Shown one piece after another: positions 11,950 through 23,139 of a stretch of 64,000 nucleotides of DNA. This stretch comes from Climacium dendroides. Lineage: Eukaryota; Streptophyta; Bryopsida; Hypnales; Climaciaceae. The notes under the pieces were generated by a model. That model was not told the DNA's origin. It saw nothing but the letters and a program-made list of their open reading frames with translations, and ran no database searches. The DNA lies in assembly GCA_950106755.1 (NCBI GenBank), contig OX467082.1:37386001-37450000 (forward strand), in the 5' to 3' direction. A program made the position numbers and the translations under genes. Every line of letters starts with the position of its first letter. The first letter of the stretch is position 1.

Positions 11950-13086
11950 ACTTCAGTAGAACTTGAAATTCTACCCGAGCAGAAATTGCTTCACCAGGCA
12001 CCATTTGAAAAAACTAGAAACAAAAAATGCGCAAGATCCTCGGTCACGTGACGAACAGCGCTTCAATTCAAAAGAGTCGGTAGCAGTGACTTTTGTTTTG
12101 TTTTTTCCTTGGTACTGTAGCACGTCAGAAAAATCATCCACTTTTGTTCTTACATCCATCACTTGTGTATTTCATCTGTAAAATTGCCTACAATAAGTAA
12201 ATTTCATCTAAAATATGCTGAATCTCAAATGTTATGGAGATGGTTTTGGCAATTTCATCTACACTTATCCCCTTTTCTTCCACTGTTGAAGTAGCTACTA
12301 GTAAAATCAAATAAACTACTTATCTAGCAAAAATTTGCACACTTTAATTTTATAGGTAGAGAAAAATGAGCCACTCTGAGGTTCTAAAGTAGAAAATCTA
12401 GTGTTAGTTGGCACCAACATTAACTAAGTGTAGAAGAGAAAGTTCTAACAATAAAGCCTAGCATAACTACAGTACCCCGAATAAGACCCACTATTCAAAA
12501 GAGCAAAGTTAAACTTTTTTTCTTCTGAAAGGGAAAGGGAAATTCTAACCATTTTCAAATGGTTGATGTACAAGAAGATTTTGTTTACATAAAGTGCCAT
12601 GTACAAACATCTGTTCATCCTAAAACCAAATATTTTTCGTGAATGATTTTACAAAAAGTGACACTAGAAGGAATTTGCCCTTAATCTACATGACGTTTTT
12701 TCTTAAATCTAATACAACTTTGTTGGAAATAATGTAGGTTTACATAATTGTGACTAAAATGATGTTGAAATTATGTTATTTTCAACACAATTGTGTTAAA
12801 TCTAACAAAAAATGTCATTAGGATTAGCATAGATTTTTTTCTAGTGTAAAGGAATGACAAAAGGAATGAAGAATGTACCCATTCATCCAAGAACTTTGGA
12901 TTGAATACTTCAACTAAAGACCTTTTTAGGACTCATCTTTCATGAGTTCACCTTCAAATGTCCTTTACAAAGAACATTTTTTTGTCCTTTGTATAAATTT
13001 AGGGAGTTATTGAATGGAAAAAAATAATAATTAATATTTATTTTTGTAGAAGGAAGATGCTAAACAAAACATTTGTATCATCAATT
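11950..13086. other. AT-rich intergenic stretch
   Basis: No coding frame or structured repeat is visible. The composition falls to strongly AT-rich right of about 12.1 kb, as expected for old transposon-derived intergenic DNA. Confidence 0.5.
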
Positions 13087-13290
13087 CCTAAAGTTTGAAG
13101 ATTGTATTTTATTTAAAAAAAAACACTCCCAAACTGCCATTCCTATTATGAAGAGCAAAAAAATTAAAATTTTGATCTTTTTGCATATTCAACTATAGAA
13201 AATTACACTAGACTAGTAAAATAATATGTAGAAGAGATGTAAAAAACTTTGATGGATTTCCAAGATATCAACATTTTAAGTGACAAAACA
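13080..13290. repeat. Decayed fragment of the TTAA-flanked MITE family
   Basis: The stretch parallels 8440-8640 of copy 1: the same order of a CCCAAACTGCCATT-like start, AGAGCAAAAAAATT, then TTACACTAGACTAG, CAAGATAT and AAGTGACAAA blocks, with many substitutions. No matching right end with TTAA was found. Confidence 0.5.
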
Positions 13291-13670
13291 CGTGGGGGGG
13301 CTCAATTCCATACCGGATTATATGACTTTGAATTTTCTTAGCTTGGAACTTTGTGTTGCAAATTTTTGAGGTAAAATATCTTTATGCTAGAAATATGAAT
13401 TGAGAGTTTAAGGAAAACAATTTAATTGATTTACATGCTTTTATAAATTGTTAAATTGAAGTAGGTACAAGATGGAAAGATGTATAATTGTAAATAATTC
13501 TAGGATGGAATTAAAACAAGTCAATTATAAAAATGATATTGTATTAGCAAGCAATCTAAACTCTTTAAAACTATTTTTTTTGTAAAATTATGAAAATGAG
13601 TTCAAAGTAAAACCCATTAGGAAAAAATTGAACCTCAAAAGACGCCGCTTCATAATGCAAAAGCTTGGGT

Positions 13671-13867
13671 GGGAAGAGTCTTTGTAACTCACTAATTGGG
13701 CTTAGATAATTCAAAAATTCATTATCATTATCCAATCCATCTCCACGATCTCATAAATTTAGGTTTGAAGAGCCTTCTCAACTCACTAATTGGGCTATGA
13801 ATCGCATGACGAATTCAAAAATTTGTCATCATTACCCAATCCATCTTCATGATCTTATAAATCTCAT
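13671..13867. repeat. Imperfect tandem duplication beside the CACTA insertion site
   Basis: Two copies of a ~96-bp unit begin at about 13672 and 13768. Shared blocks are AACTCACTAATTGGGCT, AATTCAAAAATT and CCAATCCATCT. The duplication ends about 45 bp before the target-site duplication of the CACTA element. Confidence 0.5.
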
Positions 13868-13912
13868 GATGGTTCCATCATGAAGAATGGAGCACACGCC
13901 AAGTGGTGGTAC

Positions 13913-13915
13913 TAA
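13913..13915. repeat. Target-site duplication TAA (left) of the CACTA element
   Basis: TAA directly precedes the left CACTA end, and an identical TAA follows the right end at 28798-28800. Confidence 0.5.
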
Positions 13916-13925
13916 CACTATGAGA

Positions 13926-14345
13926 AAACTGTCTCCGCCAAGACATCGCAATTTTGACATCCGGACATCGCGCTTGACGTGTCTACGTCAGGGTGGACAT
14001 CCAATTAGACCACACTGCCGTGGACATGCATTTTGCATGCTACGTCCACGCAGATTTTTAGGCTGGACATCGTGATGTCCAAAAAAACTTCGGTCAACGG
14101 GGGGCTTAGGAAGTTGACATGTGGCTGCCACATAGGTGCGGGAAAGCCAGAGTGTCATTTTTTTCATCCATTGCCCGTCTATGATGTGGCGTCTGACGTG
14201 TATCTGACGTGGCATGCCACGTCAGAGCTGACGGAATCGGCTGACATGGCATCCGTGGATGCTGATGTGGCATTTTTGGGACCACTTGTCTGGTCTCCCT
14301 AGCAATTCCGGATGTCTCCTGAGACATCGCTGTGGACATCCGCAT
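13926..14345. repeat. Left subterminal repeat region of the CACTA element
   Basis: Multiple GACATC/GATGTC and GACGTC/TGACGT motifs in both orientations follow the left end. At 14204-14225 there is a perfect 22-bp palindrome whose centre is TGACGTGGCATGCCACGTCA. The same CTGACGTGGCATGCCA core recurs near the right end at about 28280. These are the expected cis-elements for transposase complex assembly. Confidence 0.5.
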
Positions 14346-14610
14346 GGCTTTTATGATGTCAAATGAAACATTTGTATGTTGAATGAGATGTCCATCCTAA
14401 CGTGTGGAATTTGCACATGCGTGCTTCTCAAAGCAGTCCCTGTCATAGGAGATGTCTACTTGCACGAGGCAGCACACCTACATGGTAGGATAGCAGATGG
14501 ATGGATGCATTGTAGGATGTCAGCGGTAACGTCCCGTTAGAAGATCTAAGTAGGAGGAGATGCAATTATGAACACACTTGTTTCGTGGGACATCTTCTGC
14601 AACGCATGTA

Positions 14611-14740
14611 TGCATTTTGTTGGACATTCCACTGTTTTCGCGGATGCATTTTATTGGACATTCCGATGTTTTCTGTGTGCATTGTGTTGGACATTTTGAT
14701 GTTTTTTGTGTGCATTGCATTAGACATTATGATGTCCGAT
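14611..14740. repeat. ~33-bp tandem repeat in the left subterminal region
   Basis: GGACATT-type cores recur at 14622, 14656, 14689 and 14722 (spacing 33-34 bp), each preceded by a TGCATT block and mostly followed by GATGTT or GATGTC. Looser copies continue to about 14880. The open frames over this array on both strands are by-products of the repeat. Confidence 0.5.
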
Positions 14741-15187
14741 GGATTTGTTGTCTGGGACACTCCAATGCTTTGTATTTGCATTGAATTGGACATTAAGATG
14801 TCTGAGCGGATGTGTGCTACGAGACACGTCATGCTTAATGAATGCATTGTATTGGACATTTTGACGTCACAATTCATTGCTTGGCAGGACACGGGATGCT
14901 ACTTCAGACATCAACAACATCCACAAATTGACAATGATTTGAAATAGGAGTATGTCCATATTCATAGAATAGAAAATCCAATACAAAAAACAACCATGTC
15001 TCACAAAGGAGGGTCACGGTAGAACACAAAGCCAAAGCTAAAAATGAAGACTAAGCCGAATAAAGAAATCAACACAAAGCAAAACACATATAAGAGAATT
15101 TGAACTGAAGGCAACCTCTTCAGTTTCATTTCCCGTCCGCTACTTTCTAGACATGCGAATGTCTGCAGCGACGTCCCATTGCTGGGG

Positions 15188-15505
15188 CTAACATCCTCCT
15201 GTCTCTCGGGACGTCCTCTGCAACACGCTTTGCATTCCATTTGACACAGGTATCAACGACTCCATGTTCTTGGAACCACTGTCCACGTCTGAGAACGGCA
15301 TAATTTCAATACAAACTTCAAGATTGGTAAGAATCTCACTGTGTGTCCATTTCTTGTGTGGTGCCTCTCCCTTCTTAGGGGGATCTGCCACCGTAGAAGG
15401 GCTTGCCTTCGAAGACTTCGGTGCAGTTGCCTTCAAGGGCTTTGTTGGGGCCACAAACTTGGACGGCTTTGCACTTGGTACAGTCCTTGTGACCCGATTG
15501 GAACG
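15188..15505 (-). CDS. Unassigned minus-strand frame inside the CACTA element
   Basis: The open frame downstream of the TNPA-like gene gives a basic, Ser/Pro/Lys-rich N-terminal half (KATAPKSSKASPSTVADPPK) followed by KKWTHSEILTNLEVCIEI, which resembles the start of a SANT/Myb-like helix. The 5' end is not defined: a TAA lies just upstream in frame, so a spliced 5' exon would be needed. A donor-like GTGTCAAAT near 15249 could end the exon. It may be a third element gene, an extra 3' exon of the TNPA-like gene or a captured host fragment. Confidence 0.5.
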   Translation of the reverse strand, partial: RSNRVTRTVPSAKPSKFVAPTKPLKATAPKSSKASPSTVADPPKKGEAPHKKWTHSEILTNLEVCIEIMPFSDVDSGSKNMESLIPVSNGMQSVLQRTSRETGGC

Positions 15506-15848
15506 GGTAGACGACCCGGAGGATTACATATTTGCCACCTAGAACAAAGCGATAACATAAAACACTTTAGAGAATGTGGACTCGTCGCATTTTGGGCTAC
15601 ATGTGGATGCAAGGACACAAAGCCTAATTCTTATGAGGAAAAAAACATGAATGACATCCAATGACCTCTTGTCATACGGTTTAGGGTGTGTAAAATACCT
15701 CTTGAACTCTACCGGTTTGTGCTGCAAGAGCAGACATCTGCACTTCAGCGGGGGGAACTTCATCCACGGAAATGGCATACGGGTCTATGGAGGACTTCTC
15801 CGCGTCCTTTCCGACGTCTGCTGAAGCATCGCTATGCTTGGGAATGGT

Positions 15849-18800
15849 CTACACAACGCACAATTGGACGTCTTCTTGGACGTTTGCACCAGCGTTGTTG
15901 TCAGTCTGGACGTCCGAAACGGTGTCCTTCAAGTAGTCCACTTCTTCTTCAACGTCATCTGCGATGTCTTCAGCAACGTCACCACCAACGTCAGCATTGA
16001 CGTAAAGATCCCCCTCGATGTCTGTGGGGACGTCTTCAACAGCTACCTTCTTCACAGGAGTGACATCGCATCCAACATTCTGACCACCACCTCCTACATT
16101 TGAGACAACATGACTTTGAAGATTGTTGCCTCCAAGGGAATGAAGGAGTTGTTGGAGAAGCTCTTCTACTCGACCAAGGCGCCCTCCCAACTCTGCATTC
16201 GACGTCCGCAGTTCTTGTATATCTGGACTGTAGTCATGAGGTGACTTGCGGGTCTCCGCTTGGCGCCGAGCATACTCCTTGTCCGTTGCCTCCTTCACCT
16301 CCGACTCATAAGGTATGCGTCCAAGTTGTAGGGTCTAGCACACAAAAACAATTAGAGGTCTCGACATTGATGTCCACGCAGATATCATTTCAGACATGAG
16401 ATTCATAAATGCAGACATCTTACAAAGCAACATGATGTCTGAATGGACATCCGAAATAGATGGAAGTAGAGGACTCTCACCAATTCACCTATGACATTCT
16501 TCTCAATGAGCCTCAATTGTGCCTCCTTGAACCCCTTTGCTTTAGAAACTACACGCATCTGCGCGGACTTTTCCTTGGCGTCTAACGAGCTGCACCTCTC
16601 TTGCAACCTCCTCCACACGGAGGCATCAACTTCTGGTGGTTTAGGGCAGTCCCCATCGATCAACTTCATCAAATGATGGCGAACATTGATCAAAGTCTTC
16701 GTCACATGCTTTGGAAACCACGAAGGATTTATTTCCACTTGGTCGCCTCCAACTTCCCAGTCTGAAATAAGACGGTTACAATACAAAACACTTGCAAACG
16801 ATAAGACTTCCGAGATAGTTTAATTTCGCAGACACAATGATGTCTGCACAGACATCATTGTAGACATCTGGACACCACTGTAGACGTCAATACAGAAGGC
16901 ATGGTGATGCTCATCCAAATGTCATATTCAGCATCATGACGTCTAAGAGGACATCAAATTCAAAAAAAGAACTCACAACCTACTCAAGCTATTTCGGTCA
17001 CGTCACATTACCTGCGTAGATTCTATCAAAGAAACGTTGTCTCTCATCCAATGGCTGGTCAGCCCACCCAAACAAAGGATTCAATCCCTTGGCAAAAGCC
17101 TTCACATCTGCTATCAAATAGCTTTTTGCCTTCCCACGGGGAGAACCGCGTTTGTTCACCTCCACATATTGCTTGCGCTTGCTGTTGCGCTCCTTCTTCA
17201 CATTGATCTTTCGAAGTAGAGGTGTGGTAGGCTCCTTCTCCATGACCATTACGTCGTCTGATTCTTCTTCCTCGTCCGTGTCAGGAGATCGAGATGTGGT
17301 CCTATGAAACCTCAAATACAAACAGCACTTGCAAGTCAACGGCCACTCGATCATCGTTAGAACATCAACTCAGACATCGACTTGGACATCTACTTAGACA
17401 GAAGACTAAGACGTTGAAATGCAGAAGCCAACGTGCTGTGTCTGACACAATGTCCACATAAACACTGTAGACGTTGAAGTGCATGCGGTTTAGCTATAGA
17501 GCCCCCATGCCACGGACATGAAAAGAATTTGAATTGGGCAACTCTATGGTGTAAATTGTGCCACAAAATCGAATATAAACATCCAACCTCCTGTCAATAA
17601 CACACCACATAAGAGGTTTAGGTGGCACTAGCACTAGTAGAAAACAGGGTCAAATGTAACCAGTCAAAAAATGATTGGTTACTAAAAGGCTACTGAAAAA
17701 TGACTGACAGTCATGGAAATGGTGCCAAAGCTGACCTGTCACAATCAGTAGTCATTTAGTAGTGATTTCCCAGAGCAGTGGATGGCGACCAGATGAAACA
17801 AACGACCAGAACTAGTGTCATCCACAGTTCAGTCTGTATTCTGTGGCCTTATTGCTGATGTAGTTTTCGTTGAGTCATATTTGAGTTGTGCTGTCATAAA
17901 ATGAGCACAATATATGACTACAGTAAAACTGAAAAATGACTGACAATAGGACACCATGGAAATTGAACTTATTAAATTTATTATTTGTTTCTCTATAAAA
18001 TGCTAATTGCATTGTAGTCATTTTTAAGTCACAAACTACTTTTCAAATGGACAACTTAGATGAATGGATCAGATGGATGGCTTAAATGGAATTATGGATG
18101 GATCAAATGGATGGCTTAGATGGAATGATGGATGGATCAAATGGACGGTTGAAATGGTGGAATCAGATGGACAATTTGAAAATGAATAGTTTAGATTTTA
18201 AATGGATGGATAAGATTGTATCTTGATAGTAAATGGAGGTCTTAGATTTTAGGTCAGCCGCCACATTTAAGGTCAGCCACCTTTCTATTTCTATGTAGGT
18301 TGACATGTGGCATATTGTAATTGCAGCTGTCAAACACACATTGCAGCTGCTGCTGCCTTCTTCTTCAAGATTCATCTCTTCTTATATTTTCCTCCTATTT
18401 TTGCCTTCTTCTTCAAGCTTCATCTTCTTTCATATTTTCTTCTTGCTTTTGCCTCCTCTTTGCTTCTTTCTTCTTCTTGTTTTTGTTTCCTTCTTGCTTC
18501 TTGTTCATCAACTTCCTCTCATTTGTTCCTCTTGCTTGTAAATGAAGGTTCAAGTCTACTTCCAACCTTATCTCTTGAATGTAGCAATTTACTTTTTCTT
18601 TAGTGCTTTCTACTATTTACTTCTTGTTTGTTGTTATTTGTTGTTGTTCAATTTAGGCAATTCAGGTAGTTCAGGCAATTCAGGTAGTTCAGGCAATTCA
18701 AGTAGTTCAGGCAGTTCAAGCAATTCAGGTAGTTCAGGCAATTTTGATAGTTCAGGTAATGCAGGTGGTTTAGAAAATTTAAGCAACTTAGGCAATTCCT

Positions 18801-21167
18801 GATTTCTAGCAACTTAGGCGATTTAAGGAATTTAGGTAGTTCATGCAATTTAGGCAACTTAAGCAATTCAGATTTTGACATAGTGCAATTATAGTATAAT
18901 CATAGTGTAGTCATAGTGCAAACATAGTGTAGTAATAGTATAAATGTAGTCATTTATGCTTACAATATTGTGACCGAACTAATCATTTTTTGGAATGAAT
19001 ATCACTTGAAAATGACTACCATAGCTTACATAATAACTACAAAATGATTCCAACAGCCTATATAATGACTTCAGCAACCTACAAAATGACTTCAACAACT
19101 AGAAAAATGACTACAACAGCCTACTAAATGACTGCAACAGCCTACAAAGTGACTGCAACAGTTTGCGAAATGACTGCAATAGCCTGCGAAATGACTCCAA
19201 CAGCTTACAAAATGACTGCAGCAGCTTGCAAACTAATTGCAGCAACCTGCGAAATGACTCCAACAACTTACAAAATGACTGTAGCAGCTTGCAAACTGAT
19301 TGCAACAACCTGCAAAATAACTCCAGCAGCCTATAATATGACTCCAACAACTTATTTGACATCAAATAGAATCACTCCAATACCAACGAATAAAAAACTG
19401 CCAACTCAACATGTTAGATCTGTAGCCACGTGGCAAACTGCCATTGGAGGTGCTCCATATAATTACACCCTAATGAAGTTCCACATCAGCATAGGATGAA
19501 AAAGAATGGTCTTGTCCCAAATGACTGCCTTGTCCGTAATTACTTGTCCTAAATGACTCTGAGCCCAAAATCCAGTTTTAGTCATTCTATTGACATTAGT
19601 GTCCTAAATGACTGGTTATGCAGTTATAAACAACAGTCATTGATAGCCTGTTTTCTACTAGTGTAGTCACCTGGGCTCAGATTCAACGGAGTCGTCCTCG
19701 CTCATAGACAACTGTGCTTCATTCCTTCTCGTGCGTGACACTCTTGTGCGACGCTTCTTGGGTGGTCGAGTACTTGCTACAGCTTTGCCCTTGTCCTTCA
19801 TACGACTACTCACATGTCGAGGATCGTTACTTTGCTTTGACCGTTGCTCTGTGAGTGGCCGACCTCTAGCATGTACCTCCTCAGCGGTAGAGTCGTCATT
19901 GTCGCTGTCAACATGATGCCGAGACGGTGTTGCCCGTTTCACGGGCAACTTTCTCCGAGAATCGGGGGCCATCTCAACTAGCGGCCAACAATGAAAATCC
20001 TCACCCAAAACCTACGCAAGGCAATCACAGCTCAAAACTAAAAGAACAAAACGGCCAACTAACATGCTATAATGGTGTGCTTTCGTGGACATCAATTCCA
20101 GCACCTGGACGTCCAATTAAACATTAGGACAATTCAACGGACGCCCACCGTTCGACTCCTCTGTATACAAGACACTTAAGAACCAAGAACGTGACATGTG
20201 ATGCACTGCAGGACATCACATTGGACATCTGCATGTTTATAAAAACATTACTACTAAAAGCCAACACAAGGATTTTCTCATGCTACTCTCAAAAGCCAAC
20301 ACAAGGATCACTCCTGCAAATGGAAACCAAAGTACTGGAGTGTAAGGAAAGAGATTGAAAATTCACAACAACACAGGACTACAACAAAGCAAAACCAAAA
20401 TAAAAATAAAAATAAAATACCTGTAAGGCTCCCGCTGCTGGAGGAGCTGCGGCGCGGGAGGGGCTCCCTCCTCCAGCGCAGGGGCTCCCCACGGCAGGGG
20501 CGCTCCCCGCGGCAGGGGGCTCCTCGCCCAAGGGGCTCCCCGCAAGGGGGGCTCCGCGCGGGGCTTCCTGCTGCGACATAAGGGCTCCCCGCCCTTGCGT
20601 GGGGGCTCCGTGCAAGGGTGCCGGGGTTCCCCGCTTAGGCATGGGAGTCCTTGCCGCCTCAACGCTCCCACACTCCACCTCCTCGCTCCCACACTCCACC
20701 TCCGCACATTGCTCCTCCACCTTCAAACAAGAGATGCATCAACAAGAGAACAAAGATAATCCCAGTGTCAAGCCTAAACTCCCCAACACTCCTAGTGATG
20801 TTCAGTTAGACATCAGTTGAAGCCTCAGTGTGTCACGGATGGAAAATATGGATGAAACCCTAATTTGCCAACACAATTCAATGACGCCAATTTTAATTCC
20901 TAGAATTGACGGGAGCTGTTGGAGGCCATGACGGAGGCTTGCGGGGAGGGGCGGGGAGGGGCGGGGAGGGGGAGGGGAGGGGAGGGGAGGGGGAGGGGAG
21001 GGGAGGGGAGGGGGAGGGGAGGGGAGGGCGAGGAAGTTGTCTACACGGTGCTTGGTCTTGTTTAGGCGCCTGCTGCGACGGGGGCTTCCATCTGCTACAG
21101 CTACTGATTTTTCCATCCCTGAGGTGAGTGCAGCAGCAACAATGTTGTCCACAAACTGGTGAAACAT
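15849..21167 (-). CDS. CACTA accessory protein, TNPA-like (Ptta/En/Spm plant transposase family)
   Basis: Exons joined by signals and phase: E1 from ATG 21167 (donor not fixed), E2 20720-20421, E3 20011-19671, E4 17301-17012, E5 16761-16481, E6 16334-15849 with TAG stop. All joins from E2 onward keep frame. E1 starts MFHQFVDNIVAAAL and has a short basic block (PRRSRRLNKTKHR) before proline-rich repeats. E2 is low-complexity Ala/Pro/Gly. E3 is Ser/Arg/Lys-rich with a likely nuclear signal (PPKKRRTRVSRTRR). E4-E5 carry the best conserved part (NPLFGWADQPLDERQRFF; NPSWFPKHVTKTLINVRHHL). E6 holds a short coiled coil (ELRTSNAELGGRLGRVEELL) and an acidic tail. The family binds subterminal motifs and works with the Tnp2-type transposase. 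The E3-E4 intron hosts a nested transposon. Confidence 0.5.
18655..18870. repeat. ~18-bp tandem array inside the nested element
   Basis: Units of the type GGCAATTCAGGTAGTTCA repeat about a dozen times with decay toward the right. The plus frame reads as Gly-Ser-Ser-Gly-Asn repeats, the minus frame as Leu-Asn-Cys-rich repeats. Both are by-products of the array and not convincing proteins. Confidence 0.5.
19040..19370. repeat. 21-bp tandem array with AAATGACT cores
   Basis: About 15 copies of a unit like AAATGACTGCAACAGCCTAC plus one base. The core AAATGACT equals the motif found at both subterminal ends of the nested element, so this looks like an amplified internal cluster of protein-binding sites. 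Because 21 is a multiple of three, long repetitive frames appear on both strands. Confidence 0.5.
20421..20640 (-). repeat. GC-rich GGGGCTCC-type repeat inside exon 2 of the TNPA-like gene
   Basis: Variants of GGGGCTCCCCGC recur through the exon on the plus strand and encode Ala/Pro/Gly-rich protein on the minus strand. The GC content is far above that of neighbouring exons. Confidence 0.5.
20942..21030. repeat. G-rich minisatellite GGGGAGG/GGGGCGG in exon 1 of the TNPA-like gene
   Basis: Uninterrupted runs of GGGGAGGG, GGGGCGGG and GGGGGAGG cover about 90 bp. On the minus strand they encode repeated Pro-Ser-Pro. Such closely spaced G-runs can form quadruplex structures, which lie on the template strand of this gene. 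Confidence 0.5.
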
Positions 21168-21169
21168 GC

Positions 21170-23022
21170 TCTACTCCTTAGAAGTTTGCAAATTCGAGTG
21201 TAGGTGAAGGAAGAAGAGCGGCTGCAGGAAGAGGAAGGCCGAATGTGGGCCTAGGGTTTGTCTAAGTCCCATGACGAAGCGACAGCCCCATGTGTGACGT
21301 CGGGTGCTGTACTTTTCAAGAGGGCCCTTAGGTCGGAAGTTGACATTTGTGTGCTTCAGCAGACATCACAATTGACATGTAGACATCAACTCGGACATCA
21401 TGATGTCTGACTTGGTGTTAGTAACAATGCGTTTTTTGCCAATTTGAAATGGACAAGGGGCTATGTTGCGATGATGTTTTGCATGACATCACAAATGACA
21501 TTGTCGTGTCCTAGTAGGCATGACTACGTCTCATTGCACATGTTCTCAGTAAATTCGAATTTGGCTTTGACCTTCCATTTTTATTCTCCAAATGAATAAT
21601 TAGAAGTTGTGAAATGGAACTTGGCTGTGACCTTCTATTTTTATTCTCTAAGTGGGGTCTAAAGTAAAAGAATATCCTAGAGTTTGAATTAGGCTTCCTC
21701 AAAATAAAATTTGTGAAATGGAACTTGGCTTTGACCTTCTATTTGTATTCCCTAAGTCATTTCTTTGAAGCTTCTTCAAAATACAAATTCTAAATTAGAA
21801 CTTGCCTTTCACCTTTTAATTTTTTTTTTGGCTCTAAATCATTTCTTTGAGGCTCTACCAAATTAGAGCTTGAAAACTAGAAGCTTTAGAGTAGAACTTG
21901 GAATTCACCTTGTCTTTATCTTTTCTACATCTTTTCTGGGGGACTTATTGAAATGAAACTTGTAACCACTTTTTCTTCTTGGAAGTAACGAAGTCCCATC
22001 AATACAACTCATTCTTCTTCTGCTGTATTGTATGGCTATCCTCTACCTAGGTAGCTTCTAAATGATGCTAAATTAGCTTCTTCTAAGAAAGTAGTGCCTA
22101 TAATGTACTATAATTTCAAAGCGCAAACCTTACTGCCCTCCTTAGCCATGGAAACCACTGACTGCTTAGAGTTACAGTCCTTAAAGTGCATGGGATGTAG
22201 TGTTGCGTAGCTTAACCCAATGCTTTTTCTGACCTGCCTGTGCAGGACTTAACGTCAAGCAGAACATGTCAATGTCCTTATGAATAAACTTATATAACTT
22301 TCCGGTGCCTTCCAGGATGTTAGGCGTAGCACCCCATGTCAAACGTAGCACGTGTAGCAAATACCTTTTCATCTTCTATTCAGACATGTGGATGTCATGT
22401 ACAAACCTGTGGGTGACATTGTGGTATTCCTGTAGACATAAATGCGTCTTACTGGACATGATGCTGGACGCACCTAGGGCCTTTGGAAGTCAACTCCAAC
22501 ACATTCACGTGTCCTACCTCTGTTTGAATTGATGCCCTGTAGTTAAAAGAAGAGAGTTACAAAGAGATTTCAAGGAATAGAAGCCACTTATCAATTACAA
22601 TTTGCAAGAAGTAGGCGTTTAGGCGTCGGGTTTCATTGCTTGGCATTGCTTTTTTATCCCATTCTGAAGTACTAAGGAAATGAACCTCATTTGCAGTTTA
22701 CGCTCATGTTCTTTGGAAACAAAACCTAATATTTGTGGAAAATTTTCTTTCTTCCTCGGGACGTATACATTTGGTTGCCACCAAAACAAATAATTCATAG
22801 ACTGTGATGTTGGATGTTATAGGTTCACAAGTCTACAGTACTGCACGAACTACTATCCACAATCTAAGAGATAGTGATGAACAGATAGGTGCAATGGACA
22901 TGACGGTGTCAAAGTAGATGTCTACAGTGACAAACATATGTTCACAAAAACATCCAGACGTTCAAAATTGTCACTGGGTGATCAGAAGTGTTCCTTTTCA
23001 ACCACCCTTGACTTCCTTCTGA
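21170..23022. promoter_or_regulatory. Spacer between the two divergent CACTA genes
   Basis: No coding frame is convincing. The stretch carries scattered GACATC/GATGTC motifs (for example around 21360-21400, 22380-22460 and 22890-22925) and a repeated CTTGGCTTTGACCTTCTATTT block (about 21550-21750, three copies). It must hold the promoters of both element genes, but I could not fix TATA boxes. Confidence 0.5.
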
Positions 23023-23139
23023 TTGTCTACTATATCTTTCTCTTCGTCTTTTCCATTGTATGTTGTAGGAAACAAGTTTAATTACTTCAAGAGTGGACAT
23101 TTCAAATTGCATGATATCAGCAAATGCACGTACGTGTTG

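Larger units (their letters stand above)
17632..19663. mobile_element. Nested non-autonomous CACTA element (2,032 bp)
   Basis: The left end CACTAGTAGAAAACAGG at 17632 is perfectly repeated, inverted, at the right end (19647-19663). A TAG target duplication flanks it (17629-17631 and 19664-19666). No transposase motif is present. Subterminal regions and interior are filled with AAATGACT/AGTCATT motifs, different from the GACATC motif of the host element, so it probably answers to another CACTA family. The interior holds GATGGATG-type repeats (about 18055-18170), a pyrimidine-rich tract (18355-18530), a ~18-bp GGCAATTCAGGTAGTTCA array (18655-18870) and a 21-bp array (19040-19370). The element sits in an intron of the TNPA-like gene. 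Confidence 0.5.

Noticed and set aside
14578..14947. Plus- and minus-strand frames of about 110-120 codons over the left subterminal region
   Set aside because: They are repeats of the 33-bp DNA unit read in two directions, without protein-like composition.
18305..18881. Frames rich in Phe/Leu/Ser and Ser-Gly-Asn
   Set aside because: They come from a pyrimidine tract and an 18-bp array in the nested element; no start context or family similarity.
20363..20707. Alternative minus-strand frame over the GGGGCTCC repeat
   Set aside because: The neighbouring frame has a clean acceptor and donor in phase with exon 3; this one does not.
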